This document shows positions 1-8,812 of a stretch of 64,000 nt of DNA, piece after piece. Each line of letters begins with the position of its first letter. The stretch's first letter is position 1. Source of the DNA: Halomonas sp. TD01 (GTDB lineage Bacteria; Pseudomonadota; Gammaproteobacteria; Pseudomonadales; Halomonadaceae); the NCBI RefSeq assembly GCF_923868895.1, contig NZ_OV350343.1, positions 2,480,001 through 2,544,000 of the forward strand. Reading direction: 5' to 3'. Below the pieces are notes generated by a model, which made no database searches, had not been told where the DNA came from, and saw only the letters and a list, made by a program, of their open reading frames with translations. The position numbers and the translations under genes are program-made.

Positions 1-908
1 ATCCGCGACAGTTCGGTTTTAAAACGCTCAGTGAAGCCCGCTAAAAAGCGAATCGCGCCCATTTGATCCTGTTGGGCTGAGCGGTCTTGTAGACCCATCA
101 GCGGTGCGTTAAATAGCTCCGGAAATACCGCAAAGTCACTTTGATAATCTGATAGTGCGTCAACAAAGTACTCAATTTGTTGAAGGGCCGCTTCCACTGA
201 AGCGAACTCACGCATCTGCCACTGTACAGCTCCCACTCGTACCTGAGTCGGGCGGGTATCTAGCACGCTCTCAGCAGGCTCGAACAGGATGTTGTTCCAC
301 TCCAAAAGAGTGGCATAGCCGCGAGACTGCTCATCTTCTGGCAGGTACTTACGCAGTAAGCGTTTTACTTGGAAATCGTTAGCTAATTGGAACGATAAAA
401 TCGGGTCGTAAATCTCTTTACGAGAGACTTTTTCGATGTACTCTGCTGGGGTAAGTTCTTGAGCGTGCTGGTGGTACTCGGGAATGCGGCCACCCGCCAG
501 AATGGCACGCAGGTTGTGCGAGCGGCACAGTTCTTTGCGTGCTTCATATAAACGCCGACCCAAGCGGTAGCCACGGTAGTCGGGGTGGATAAGCACATCC
601 AGCCCGTACATGGCATCGCCATCTTGATCGTTAAGGATGGTTTCGCGATGGCCGATCAGATCGTCATATTTATGCGGGTTGGAAAACTCGTCATAATCGA
701 CTTGTACCGTCAGCGCTACGCCCACCAGCATGCCATCGTCCTCAATGGCAATTTGGCCATCAGGGAATTCCTGGATGAGCTTGTCAATGGTGTGCTTTGG
801 CCACGCACCGCCGATGTCGTGATACACCGCGTCCATCAGTGTTTTGAGCTGTTCGTAGTCATCGCTGGTGAGGTTGCGAAGATTAAGGTGCAGTTCTTCT
901 AGGGACAT
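1..908 (-). CDS. GNAT acetyltransferase / carbon-nitrogen hydrolase fusion (partial)
   Basis: The first 302 codons are present; the C-terminus lies beyond the left edge. Residues about 1-190 are a GNAT-type acyltransferase domain, with the acetyl-CoA-binding region at residues 105-127 (V-L-I-H-P-D-Y-R-G-Y-R-L-G-R-R-L). From about residue 222 a nitrilase-superfamily (CN_hydrolase) domain begins (VRVGAVQW), and VFPELF carries the first catalytic Glu at residue 264. The catalytic Lys and Cys would lie outside the window. The ATG at 906-908 precedes a clean acyltransferase N-terminus; the Shine-Dalgarno is weak. Proteins of this architecture are known, but the physiological substrate is generally unassigned. 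It is followed on the same strand, upstream, by the EamA gene after a 42-base gap. Confidence 0.85.
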   Translation of the reverse strand, partial: MSLEELHLNLRNLTSDDYEQLKTLMDAVYHDIGGAWPKHTIDKLIQEFPDGQIAIEDDGMLVGVALTVQVDYDEFSNPHKYDDLIGHRETILNDQDGDAMYGLDVLIHPDYRGYRLGRRLYEARKELCRSHNLRAILAGGRIPEYHQHAQELTPAEYIEKVSRKEIYDPILSFQLANDFQVKRLLRKYLPEDEQSRGYATLLEWNNILFEPAESVLDTRPTQVRVGAVQWQMREFASVEAALQQIEYFVDALSDYQSDFAVFPELFNAPLMGLQDRSAQQDQMGAIRFLAGFTERFKTELSR

Positions 909-950
909 ATTCAGGGGTTCCCGGCCGTCGAATGAAGTTAGCCCATTGTA

Positions 951-1868
951 TCATTGCTGTGCGTTGCTCGTTTTATCTGCCGTGATAGTACGCACCAGGG
1001 GGCGTGTCAGCGTTTGCGCCATGATGACCCCCGCAAGGATGAGTAGCCCACCCATAAAGTGGAACCCTGCGATCTGCTCCCCTAAAAACGCCATGGCAAT
1101 CAGGGCGCTAAATAGCGGCATCAAATTGATAAATATACTCGACTGGTTCGCGCCGATTTGGCGCACCGCGCGCATCCATAAAAAAGTGGTAATGATGGAG
1201 GCGGGAATGCCTGCGTAAAGGATCAGCCATATATTGTGGCTATCTACCGGTGTCATGGGACCCATTAAATAGGGCGGCAATAGGAATAAAACCGCAAAGC
1301 AGACCTGGGCATAGAGCATTACCCAAGGGGGTAGGTTCATCGCCCAGCGCTTTAGCATTACCCCGTAAAGGGCGTAGCAGGTGGCGGCAACTACCATTAA
1401 TGCGTCACCGGCGGCTACCTGTAATTGCAACAGAGACAAAGGGTTGCCGCGCCCAAGCAATACCGTGACGCCAATGAATGCCAAAACACCTCCGACAACA
1501 CCGCCAAGCGTAGGCGGCTCGCGCAAGATCAGAGCGCTTAACAATACGGTGAGAAGCGGCACCATGGCAGCCAAAATACCCATATTGGTGGCGGTCGTTG
1601 TTTCCGCGGCCACATAGGCCAACCCTTGCCACAGCCCCATGCCAAGTAATCCCAGCAGCGCCAGTTTTGGCCAGTGGCGGCGTATTTCATCGCGATGACG
1701 TAATACCGCAGGGAGTACAAACGGTGTCATTACTGCCAGTGCCAGCAGCCACCGTAGAAAAGCGATACTGCTGGGGGCAATGGCACCCACGGTTAATTGG
1801 TTAATTGTCATGTTCCCTGACCAAATCAATACCGTGGCCAGTGGAGGTAAAAAGTAAATCAATGGCAT
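951..1868 (-). CDS. DMT-superfamily EamA transporter
   Basis: A 305-residue hydrophobic protein with about ten predicted membrane helices arranged as two EamA repeats. The reading frame is open further upstream, but the start at 1868 (MPLIYFLPPLATVLIW) begins directly with the first helix and has an AAGGGAA ribosome site, whereas the upstream 50 residues are not membrane-like. DMT/EamA proteins are inner-membrane metabolite exporters or permeases; the substrate cannot be read from sequence. It is divergent from fadH across an intergenic region with a strong palindrome (2007-2023). Confidence 0.85.
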   Translation of the reverse strand: MPLIYFLPPLATVLIWSGNMTINQLTVGAIAPSSIAFLRWLLALAVMTPFVLPAVLRHRDEIRRHWPKLALLGLLGMGLWQGLAYVAAETTTATNMGILAAMVPLLTVLLSALILREPPTLGGVVGGVLAFIGVTVLLGRGNPLSLLQLQVAAGDALMVVAATCYALYGVMLKRWAMNLPPWVMLYAQVCFAVLFLLPPYLMGPMTPVDSHNIWLILYAGIPASIITTFLWMRAVRQIGANQSSIFINLMPLFSALIAMAFLGEQIAGFHFMGGLLILAGVIMAQTLTRPLVRTITADKTSNAQQ

Positions 1869-2006
1869 AGCGGGTTCCCTTATCGTTAGCCTGGTAATGT
1901 GACGTGCTTTCGCAAGAGGAGCAAGTGCTTTGCCACAATGGGTAATGGTTTTGCAAGGCGGCCAAAAGGTGACAGATTGAGGGGTGTAAAGGACTGTACG
2001 TCGGGC

Positions 2007-2023
2007 AGCGTATGTCATACGCT
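2007..2023. promoter_or_regulatory. 17-bp palindrome between the EamA gene and fadH
   Basis: AGCGTATG-T-CATACGCT is a perfect 8+1+8 palindrome lying 38 bases before the fadH ATG and in the leader of the divergent EamA gene. Its form and position suit a homodimeric repressor or activator site controlling one or both genes. No regulator gene lies beside it, so the protein that binds is unknown. Confidence 0.5.
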
Positions 2024-2060
2024 TGTTTGAATGTTCTTAACAATATAAAGGAGTACCGTG

Positions 2061-4082
2061 ATGAACCAGACGCCCGCTTACCCGCATCTGTTCCGATCGC
2101 TGACCGTTGGCCATTTAACGCTGCCCAATCGTGTATTGATGGGGTCAATGCACACCAATTTAGAAGAAGCCCCCAATGGTTTTGAGCGTCTAGCGGCCTT
2201 TTATGCCGAGCGTGCTCGCGCGGGTGTTAGCCTGATTGTGACGGGTGGTATTGCTCCTAATGCTGAAGGCGCTGTGTTTCAAGGGGCGAATGCACTTACC
2301 GATGAGTCTCAGCTAGCTGAGCATAAGCGCGTTGTTGATGCTGTTCATGACGCGGGTGGGCATTTGTGTATGCAGATTCTCCATGCCGGGCGCTATGCCT
2401 ATTCGCCAGAGTTGGTAGCCCCTTCTGCGTTGCAGGCACCGATCAACCCGTTTATGCCTCGGGCACTTTCAGGCGATGAGGTTGAGCAACAGATTGACGA
2501 CTATGTACGCTGCGCGCAGCTTGCCCAGCAGGCGGGCTATGACGGTGTTGAGGTAATGGGCTCAGAGGGTTACTTAATCAACCAGTTTATTTGTCGTCGC
2601 ACCAATCAGCGTGATGATGAGTGGGGCGGTGATTTTGAGCGACGTATTCGCTTCCCGATTGAAATTGTGAAACGCATTCGCGCGGCAGTGGGCGAGCGCT
2701 TTTTGATGATTTTTCGCCTGTCGATGATTGATCTGGTGGAAGAAGGTAGTACGTGGGAAGAAGTGGTGCAGCTTGGTCAGGCCATTGAAGCCGCGGGCGC
2801 GAATGTGATCAATACCGGTATTGGCTGGCACGAAGCCCGGGTGCCAACCATTGTAACCAGCGTACCTCGTGCAGCGTTTACCGAAGTTACCAAACGTATT
2901 AAAGCAGCACTATCCATCCCGTTGATCACCACCAACCGTATCAATATGCCCGAGGTTGCCGAGCGCGTGCTGGCAGATGGGCATGCGGATATGGTGTCGA
3001 TGGCGCGCCCGTTTTTGGCTGACCCTGAATGGGTGCGTAAAGCTGAGGCGGGTCTTTCAGACGAAATCAATACCTGTATCGCCTGTAACCAAGCCTGCCT
3101 AGATCACACCTTTATGGGCAAACTCACGTCATGCTTGGTCAACCCAAGGGCGTGCCATGAAACCGAGTTAACCCTTGAACCCGCGAAAACGCCAAAGCGG
3201 GTAGCGGTTGTCGGCGGTGGCCCAGCGGGGCTTGCTACCGCTGTGGCAGCTGCCAGCCGGGGGCATCATGTGGTGCTGTTTGAGCGACGCAGTGAGCTAG
3301 GGGGGCAGTTTAATTACGCCCGTAAAATTCCTGGTAAAGAGGAATTTAACGAAACTCTGCGCTATTTCCGGGTGATGCTAGAAAAATACGCCGTGGACGT
3401 TCGCCTCAATACGGCGGCTAGCCACGATACATTAGCTGAGTTTGACGAGGTAGTGATTGCCACCGGCGTTACCCCCCGTGAACTTGCACTACCAGGTGCC
3501 GATCATGCCAGTGTGCTTAGCTACGCTGAGGCCATTGAGCGTCCCGAGCGAGTGGGCCAGCGTGTGGCAGTGATCGGTGCCGGCGGTATTGGGTTTGATG
3601 TATCAGAGCTGCTCGCCGATCAGGGGCATCCTGAAATGGACGTAGCAGCTTGGTGTGATGAGTGGGGCGTTGACCTTGCCGTGGGCGATCGTGGCGGCCT
3701 AAAGCCGCCAATGCCGCCGGTTTCTACTCGTGACATTGTTATGCTCCAGCGCAAAAGCTCTAAGCCGGGTAAGAACCTGGGCAAAACCTCGGGCTGGGTG
3801 CATCGCGCGTCACTAAAGCAGCGGGGCGTTAAAACGCTGACTGGCTGCGAGTATTTGAAAATTGATGATGCGGGGCTGCACATTCGCCGGGATGGTGAAG
3901 AACAAGTGCTGGCGGTAGACACTGTCGTGGTGTGTGCTGGGCAGGAGTCAGTTCGCGAGCTTATCGAGCCTTTAAGCCAGTCGGGAGCACGCTTTCATGT
4001 GATTGGCGGTGCCGATGAAGCAGCGGAGCTAGACGCTAAGCGGGCCATCGACCAAGGCACACGACTTGCCGCTGCCCTGTAG
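2061..4082 (+). CDS. fadH: NADPH-dependent 2,4-dienoyl-CoA reductase
   Basis: A 673-residue protein, matching the usual FadH length of about 670. Residues 1-330 form an Old Yellow Enzyme-like FMN TIM barrel; near residues 338-357 a C-x2-C-x3-C-x11-C cluster (CIACNQAC then C) supplies the 4Fe-4S ligands; then a GGGPAG dinucleotide-binding fold for FAD and a second GAGGIG motif for NADPH. It reduces 2,4-dienoyl-CoA esters so that unsaturated fatty acids can be beta-oxidised, in the cytoplasm. A GTG three bases upstream is also in frame, but AAAGGAG is best spaced for the ATG at 2061. No other beta-oxidation gene is adjacent. Confidence 0.95.
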   Translation: MNQTPAYPHLFRSLTVGHLTLPNRVLMGSMHTNLEEAPNGFERLAAFYAERARAGVSLIVTGGIAPNAEGAVFQGANALTDESQLAEHKRVVDAVHDAGGHLCMQILHAGRYAYSPELVAPSALQAPINPFMPRALSGDEVEQQIDDYVRCAQLAQQAGYDGVEVMGSEGYLINQFICRRTNQRDDEWGGDFERRIRFPIEIVKRIRAAVGERFLMIFRLSMIDLVEEGSTWEEVVQLGQAIEAAGANVINTGIGWHEARVPTIVTSVPRAAFTEVTKRIKAALSIPLITTNRINMPEVAERVLADGHADMVSMARPFLADPEWVRKAEAGLSDEINTCIACNQACLDHTFMGKLTSCLVNPRACHETELTLEPAKTPKRVAVVGGGPAGLATAVAAASRGHHVVLFERRSELGGQFNYARKIPGKEEFNETLRYFRVMLEKYAVDVRLNTAASHDTLAEFDEVVIATGVTPRELALPGADHASVLSYAEAIERPERVGQRVAVIGAGGIGFDVSELLADQGHPEMDVAAWCDEWGVDLAVGDRGGLKPPMPPVSTRDIVMLQRKSSKPGKNLGKTSGWVHRASLKQRGVKTLTGCEYLKIDDAGLHIRRDGEEQVLAVDTVVVCAGQESVRELIEPLSQSGARFHVIGGADEAAELDAKRAIDQGTRLAAAL

Positions 4083-4158
4083 TTAAATGATATAACCAAG
4101 CGAGTTGGGCGGGTGACGTAAACGTTGAAATGGCGATAGACTGGTCGATCAAGGTAGC

Positions 4159-4176
4159 TGTTAACCACAGTTAACA
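4159..4176. promoter_or_regulatory. Inverted repeat upstream of threonine aldolase
   Basis: TGTTAAC-CACA-GTTAACA is a perfect 7-bp inverted repeat with a 4-base centre, about 60 bases before the ltaE start. It has no T-tail, so an operator is more likely than a fadH terminator. Confidence 0.35.
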
Positions 4177-4238
4177 ATTTAAGGCGCGAGTGGCACCCAG
4201 CTTGCGCCGTACGACCGTCAGATAAAAGGACTATCGTC

Positions 4239-5282
4239 ATGACCTCGGAGTGTACCCCACGATTTTTAGCCAGTGATAACACCTCAGGTATCTGCCCAGA
4301 GGCAATGGAATACCTGCTGGAAGCCAATCAAGCCGATGATTTGGCCTACGGCAACGATCGTTGGACTGCCCGCGCCGCAGATCGTTTTCGTGAAATGTTT
4401 GACTACGATTGCGACGTTTTTTTTGTGTTCAATGGTACTGCAGCAAACTCACTGGCACTTTCCGCAATGGGGCGCAGCTATCACAGCGTTATTTGTCATG
4501 AATTGGCCCACATTGAAACCGATGAATGTGGTGGCCCTGAGTTCTTTTCTAACGGTGCGAAACTGCTGACCTCTCCGGGGGCTAACGGGAAGCTAACGCC
4601 ACAGGGCATTGAAGCGCTGGTCACTAAGCGTAGCGATATTCATTATCCCAAGCCTAAGGTGGTGTCGCTTACCCAAGCGACAGAAGTTGGCACGGTGTAC
4701 TCTCGGGAAGAGTTATTAGCAATACGCGCTATGGCAGATAAGCATGATTTGCGCCTGCACATGGACGGCGCACGGTTCGCAAATGCCTGTGCCAGTCTCA
4801 ATGCCAGTCCCGCAGAGCTAACGTGGCAGGTAGGCGTCGATGCGTTGTGTTTTTCGGGAACCAAGAACGGACTAGCGTTTGGTGAGGCGATTCTGTTTTT
4901 TAACCGCGATTTGGCTGAGGATTTTTCCTATCGCTGCAAGCAGGCAGGCCAGTTGGCTTCTAAAATGCGCTTTGTTTCCGCCCCGTGGCTTGGGTTATTG
5001 GAAAGCGGTGCGTGGTTAACCAACGCTGAACATGCCAATGCCATGGCGCGTTATTTATCAGAAGGGTTACAGGCGCTACCTGGCGTTTCACTGATGTTTC
5101 CGACCCAGGCCAATAGTGTTTTCGTTGAATTTCCTCCTCATGCAATCGAGGCGTTGAAAGCCAAAGGATGGACTTTCTATACCTTTATTGGAGCGGGTGG
5201 TGCGCGTTTTGTATGCGCTTGGAACACGACCGTTGAATTGCTGGATCAACTGTTGGCAGATGTGAAAGAAGTGCTGGAGTAA
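4239..5282 (+). CDS. ltaE: Low-specificity L-threonine aldolase
   Basis: A 347-residue fold-type I PLP enzyme of the threonine aldolase/beta-eliminating lyase family. It cleaves L-threonine or L-allo-threonine to glycine and acetaldehyde. The N-terminal SDNTSGICPEAMEYL is typical of the bacterial low-specificity group, HMDGARFANA gives the cofactor-contacting Asp, and SGTKNG carries the PLP lysine at about residue 209. The ATG follows AAAAGGA at good spacing. It stands alone, with a hairpin after it (5327-5347). Confidence 0.93.
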   Translation: MTSECTPRFLASDNTSGICPEAMEYLLEANQADDLAYGNDRWTARAADRFREMFDYDCDVFFVFNGTAANSLALSAMGRSYHSVICHELAHIETDECGGPEFFSNGAKLLTSPGANGKLTPQGIEALVTKRSDIHYPKPKVVSLTQATEVGTVYSREELLAIRAMADKHDLRLHMDGARFANACASLNASPAELTWQVGVDALCFSGTKNGLAFGEAILFFNRDLAEDFSYRCKQAGQLASKMRFVSAPWLGLLESGAWLTNAEHANAMARYLSEGLQALPGVSLMFPTQANSVFVEFPPHAIEALKAKGWTFYTFIGAGGARFVCAWNTTVELLDQLLADVKEVLE

Positions 5283-5326
5283 TACTTTCTAAGCAACGTC
5301 TGTTAGATGCGTTGTTTCCCGCTATT

Positions 5327-5347
5327 GCGCCGCCTGTCAGGCGGCGC
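5327..5347. terminator. GC-rich hairpin after ltaE
   Basis: GCGCCGCCTG-T-CAGGCGGCGC can form a strong hairpin 45 bases after the ltaE stop. The following T-run is short and delayed (GCGTTTTG), so it is a weak intrinsic terminator candidate. The rest of the interval to prkA (5348-5561) is AT-richer and presumably holds the prkA promoter; no clear sigma-70 pair was seen there. Confidence 0.5.
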
Positions 5348-5561
5348 TGTGCGTTTTGAATAGCGTTTTTATGATGATCACGTATTCAACGCAACTTAAT
5401 CTCTTCCGCTGTGCTCAAATTATTAAAAATTGTGCGTTGAAGGTTTAGTCATCACTTTTTGCTAATGCTGACTACGCTGATAGAGCAACACCTCGTATTG
5501 CACACCGCTTGATGTTTGGGCTTGGCGGTAGCTGCTGGGGGATGGGCCACAGGAGAGTTCC

Positions 5562-7484
5562 ATGAGCATCTTTGATCACGTTCAAGACCGATTTGCCCGC
5601 GTTCAGCAAGAGGACATGAGCCTAGAGGAGTATCTGGCGCTTTGTCGCCGTGACCCAAAGGTTTATGCCAGCGCGTCAGAGCGTATGCTGGAGGCCATTG
5701 GCGAGCCTGAAGTGATCGACACGGCGAAAGACCCGCGTCTATCACGCATTTTTTCGAACAAGGTGATTCGCCGCTATCCTGCATTTGCTGAGTTTCATGG
5801 TATGGAAGAAGCCATTGAGCAAATTGTGGCGTACTTCCGTCACGCGGCTCAGGGGCTGGAAGAGCGTAAGCAGATTCTTTATCTACTCGGGCCAGTGGGG
5901 GGCGGTAAGTCGTCGTTAGCTGAGCGTTTGAAGTTGCTGATGGAGCGTATCCCGTTCTATGCCATTAAAGACTCGCCGGTGTACGAGTCACCGCTAGGGC
6001 TGTTTTCGCCAGAAGAAGATGGCGAACTGCTAGAGAAGGAATACGGCATTCCCCAGCGTCATCTACGCAGCGTGATGTCACCTTGGGCGGCTAAGCGTTT
6101 AAAAGAGGCGGGCGGCGATATTTCCCAATTTCGGGTGGTACGCCTTTATCCCTCGCGGTTGAATCAAATTGCCATCTCTAAAACCGAGCCTGGCGATGAA
6201 AATAATCAGGACATTTCGTCATTAGTGGGTAAAGTCGATATTCGCCAGTTAGAGCTTTACTCTCAAGATGACCCGGATGCCTACAGCTTCTCTGGCGGGC
6301 TTTGCCGAGCTAACCAGGGGCTGATGGAATTTGTCGAGATGTTTAAAGCGCCGATTAAGGTGCTGCATCCGCTGCTTACTGCCACCCAGGAGGGCAACTA
6401 CAACCCCACAGAAGGCATGGGGGCAATTCCTTTTGACGGTGTGATTTTAGCCCACTCTAACGAATCGGAATGGCAGGCATTTCGCAACAACCGCAATAAC
6501 GAGGCGTTTTTAGATCGTGTCTATATCGTCAAAGTGCCTTACTGCCTGCGGGTCTCCGAAGAGATCAAAATTTACCAGAAATTGCTTGAAGACTCCTCAC
6601 TTAACGCAGCTCCCTGCGCCCCCGATACGCTGCGTATGTTGGCGCAATTCTCAGTGCTCTCGCGGCTAAAAGTGCCCGAAAACTCGAGCATCTATTCTAA
6701 GATGCGTGTGTACGACGGCGAGAACCTGAAAGATACCGATCCTAGAGCGAAGTCGATCCAGGAGTATCGTGATGCGGCAGGTGTAGATGAGGGCATGCAG
6801 GGCTTATCTACTCGTTTCGCCTTCAAGATACTTTCTAAAGTGTTTAACTTCGACGGCACTGAAGTCGCCGCGAACCCTGTGCATTTGCTGTATGTGCTAG
6901 AGCAAGCACTAGAGCGTGAGCAACTGCCTTCTGAGGTGTTTGAACGCTACATTGGCTTTATCAAAGAGTTTCTGGCACCGCGCTATGTCGATTTCATTGG
7001 TAAGGAAATCCAAACGGCGTACTTGGAATCCTACAGCGAGTATGGGCAGAACATCTTTGATCGCTACGTGACCTATGCGGATTTCTGGATTCAGGATCAG
7101 GAGTATCGCGACCCCGAAACGGGCGAATTGTTGAACCGTCAGTCGCTGAATGACGAACTGGAAAAAATTGAGAAACCAGCGGGCATCTCTAACCCGAAAG
7201 ACTTCCGTCACGAAGTGGTTAATTTCGTATTGCGGGCGCGTGCGCAAAATAATGGCATGAACCCCAGCTGGCAGTCTTATGAAAAGCTCAAAGGCGTTAT
7301 CGAACATAAGATGTTTGCTAATACTGAAGAGCTGTTACCGGTTATTTCGTTTAATGCTAAGGCGTCGAAGTCAGACCAGAAGAAGCACGAGGACTTTGTG
7401 GCGCGCATGGTTGATCGTGGCTATACCGAAAAACAAGTTCGGCTGCTTTCAGAGTGGTATCTACGCGTGCGCAAGTCCCAGTAG
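5562..7484 (+). CDS. prkA: PrkA-family serine protein kinase / AAA+ protein
   Basis: A 640-residue protein matching the YeaG/PrkA family in length and order: an N-terminal AAA+ module with the Walker A GPVGGGKSSL near residue 110, and the C-terminal PrkA domain. Family members are cytoplasmic and are linked to stationary-phase, nitrogen-starvation and stress responses. It is the first gene of a tight three-gene set with yeaH and spoVR (gaps of 18 and 20 bases), an association known from many Proteobacteria. The start has a GGAGAG ribosome site. Confidence 0.93.
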   Translation: MSIFDHVQDRFARVQQEDMSLEEYLALCRRDPKVYASASERMLEAIGEPEVIDTAKDPRLSRIFSNKVIRRYPAFAEFHGMEEAIEQIVAYFRHAAQGLEERKQILYLLGPVGGGKSSLAERLKLLMERIPFYAIKDSPVYESPLGLFSPEEDGELLEKEYGIPQRHLRSVMSPWAAKRLKEAGGDISQFRVVRLYPSRLNQIAISKTEPGDENNQDISSLVGKVDIRQLELYSQDDPDAYSFSGGLCRANQGLMEFVEMFKAPIKVLHPLLTATQEGNYNPTEGMGAIPFDGVILAHSNESEWQAFRNNRNNEAFLDRVYIVKVPYCLRVSEEIKIYQKLLEDSSLNAAPCAPDTLRMLAQFSVLSRLKVPENSSIYSKMRVYDGENLKDTDPRAKSIQEYRDAAGVDEGMQGLSTRFAFKILSKVFNFDGTEVAANPVHLLYVLEQALEREQLPSEVFERYIGFIKEFLAPRYVDFIGKEIQTAYLESYSEYGQNIFDRYVTYADFWIQDQEYRDPETGELLNRQSLNDELEKIEKPAGISNPKDFRHEVVNFVLRARAQNNGMNPSWQSYEKLKGVIEHKMFANTEELLPVISFNAKASKSDQKKHEDFVARMVDRGYTEKQVRLLSEWYLRVRKSQ

Positions 7485-7502
7485 CGGATAATCGGAGGTC
7501 AT

Positions 7503-8792
7503 ATGACCTACTTTATTGATCGAAGGCCTAACGCTAAGCATAAAAGCGCGGTCAATCGGCAGCGCTTTTTGGAACGTTATCGCAAGCATATAAAGCGTTC
7601 GGTGGAGGAGGCGGTTAACCGCCGCTCCATTACCGATATGGAGCGGGGTGAGAAGGTATCTATTCCTACCAAGGACATCTCTGAGCCCGTGTTTCAGCAC
7701 GGGCCAGGGGGAGCACGACAAATCGTCTCGCCGGGGAATAAAGAGTTTTTAGAGGGGGATAAAATTCGCCGCCCTAACGGACAGGGCGGCGGAGATGGCG
7801 CGGGCGAAGGGGGGGCTTCCAATCAAGGAGAAGGTGACGACGAGTTTGCATTCACCCTAAGCCGCGAGGAGTTTTTGGAGTTTGTGTTTGATGGTCTTGA
7901 GTTGCCCCATTTGCAACGCAAGCCATTGAAGTCACTTGAAGAGATAAAAATGGTGCGTGCGGGGCTGGCGCGTGATGGGGTGCCGTCACGAATTAGCATT
8001 ACCCGATCAATGCGCGAAGCCTACGCGCGCCGTATCGCTATGCGCGCACCCATTAAGCGTGCGTTGAAAGAGGCTCAAGAGGCGCTCGCCGCGGAAGAGC
8101 GTAAGGATCCGGTGTTGCGCAACCCAGCACGAATTGTTGAGCTAAAGGCAGAAATAGAGCGGTTGGAGAAGCGCATTGAAGGGGTACCGTTTATCGATAC
8201 CTATGATCTGCGCTATCACCAGCTGTCGGCCCAGCCTCAGCCTTCGAGCCAAGCGGTGATGTTCTGTGTGATGGACGTTTCTGGTTCCATGACTCAAAAC
8301 CATAAAGACATCGCTAAGCGGTTTTTCTTATTGCTCTATCTGTTTTTGGAAAAGCATTACGAAAAAGTAGAGCTAGTGTTTGTGCGCCACCACACGGCTG
8401 CTCGGGAGGTAAACGAGGAGGAGTTTTTCTACTCCCGTGAAACCGGTGGCACTATCGTTTCCAGCGCGCTCACCCTGGTAAATAAAATCATCGAAAAACG
8501 CTACCCCGCCGAGCAGTGGAACCTCTATATCGCCCAGGCATCGGACGGCGACAACTGGGATGATGACTCGAACATTTGCCGGGACTTACTGGTTAAACAG
8601 CTCATGCCGCAGTTGCAGTACTACGCGTATGTGGAAATTACTCCTCATGAGCATCAGTCGCTGTGGCATGAATATGAAACGGTCGCCGCGCAGTTTCCTG
8701 AACGGTTTGCGATGCGCCAAATTGTTGATGCTGGGGATATCTACCCCGTCTTCCGTGAACTGTTTAAACGTCGGTTGAGTCAAGAGCAGTAA
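7503..8792 (+). CDS. yeaH: YeaH/YhbH family protein (DUF444)
   Basis: A 429-residue protein. The N-terminus is basic ([19 protein letters not shown]), followed by a Gly/Gly-Asp-rich linker around residues 85-110 and a VWA-like domain whose MIDAS motif is VMDVSGSMT at about residue 257. It is the standard partner of PrkA; the molecular role is not settled, although VWA and AAA+ pairs often act as chaperone-like complexes. CGGAGGT precedes the ATG. Confidence 0.92.
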   Translation: MTYFIDRRPNAKHKSAVNRQRFLERYRKHIKRSVEEAVNRRSITDMERGEKVSIPTKDISEPVFQHGPGGARQIVSPGNKEFLEGDKIRRPNGQGGGDGAGEGGASNQGEGDDEFAFTLSREEFLEFVFDGLELPHLQRKPLKSLEEIKMVRAGLARDGVPSRISITRSMREAYARRIAMRAPIKRALKEAQEALAAEERKDPVLRNPARIVELKAEIERLEKRIEGVPFIDTYDLRYHQLSAQPQPSSQAVMFCVMDVSGSMTQNHKDIAKRFFLLLYLFLEKHYEKVELVFVRHHTAAREVNEEEFFYSRETGGTIVSSALTLVNKIIEKRYPAEQWNLYIAQASDGDNWDDDSNICRDLLVKQLMPQLQYYAYVEITPHEHQSLWHEYETVAAQFPERFAMRQIVDAGDIYPVFRELFKRRLSQEQ

Positions 8793-8812
8793 CGCGAACC
8801 GAGGAGTACGCC

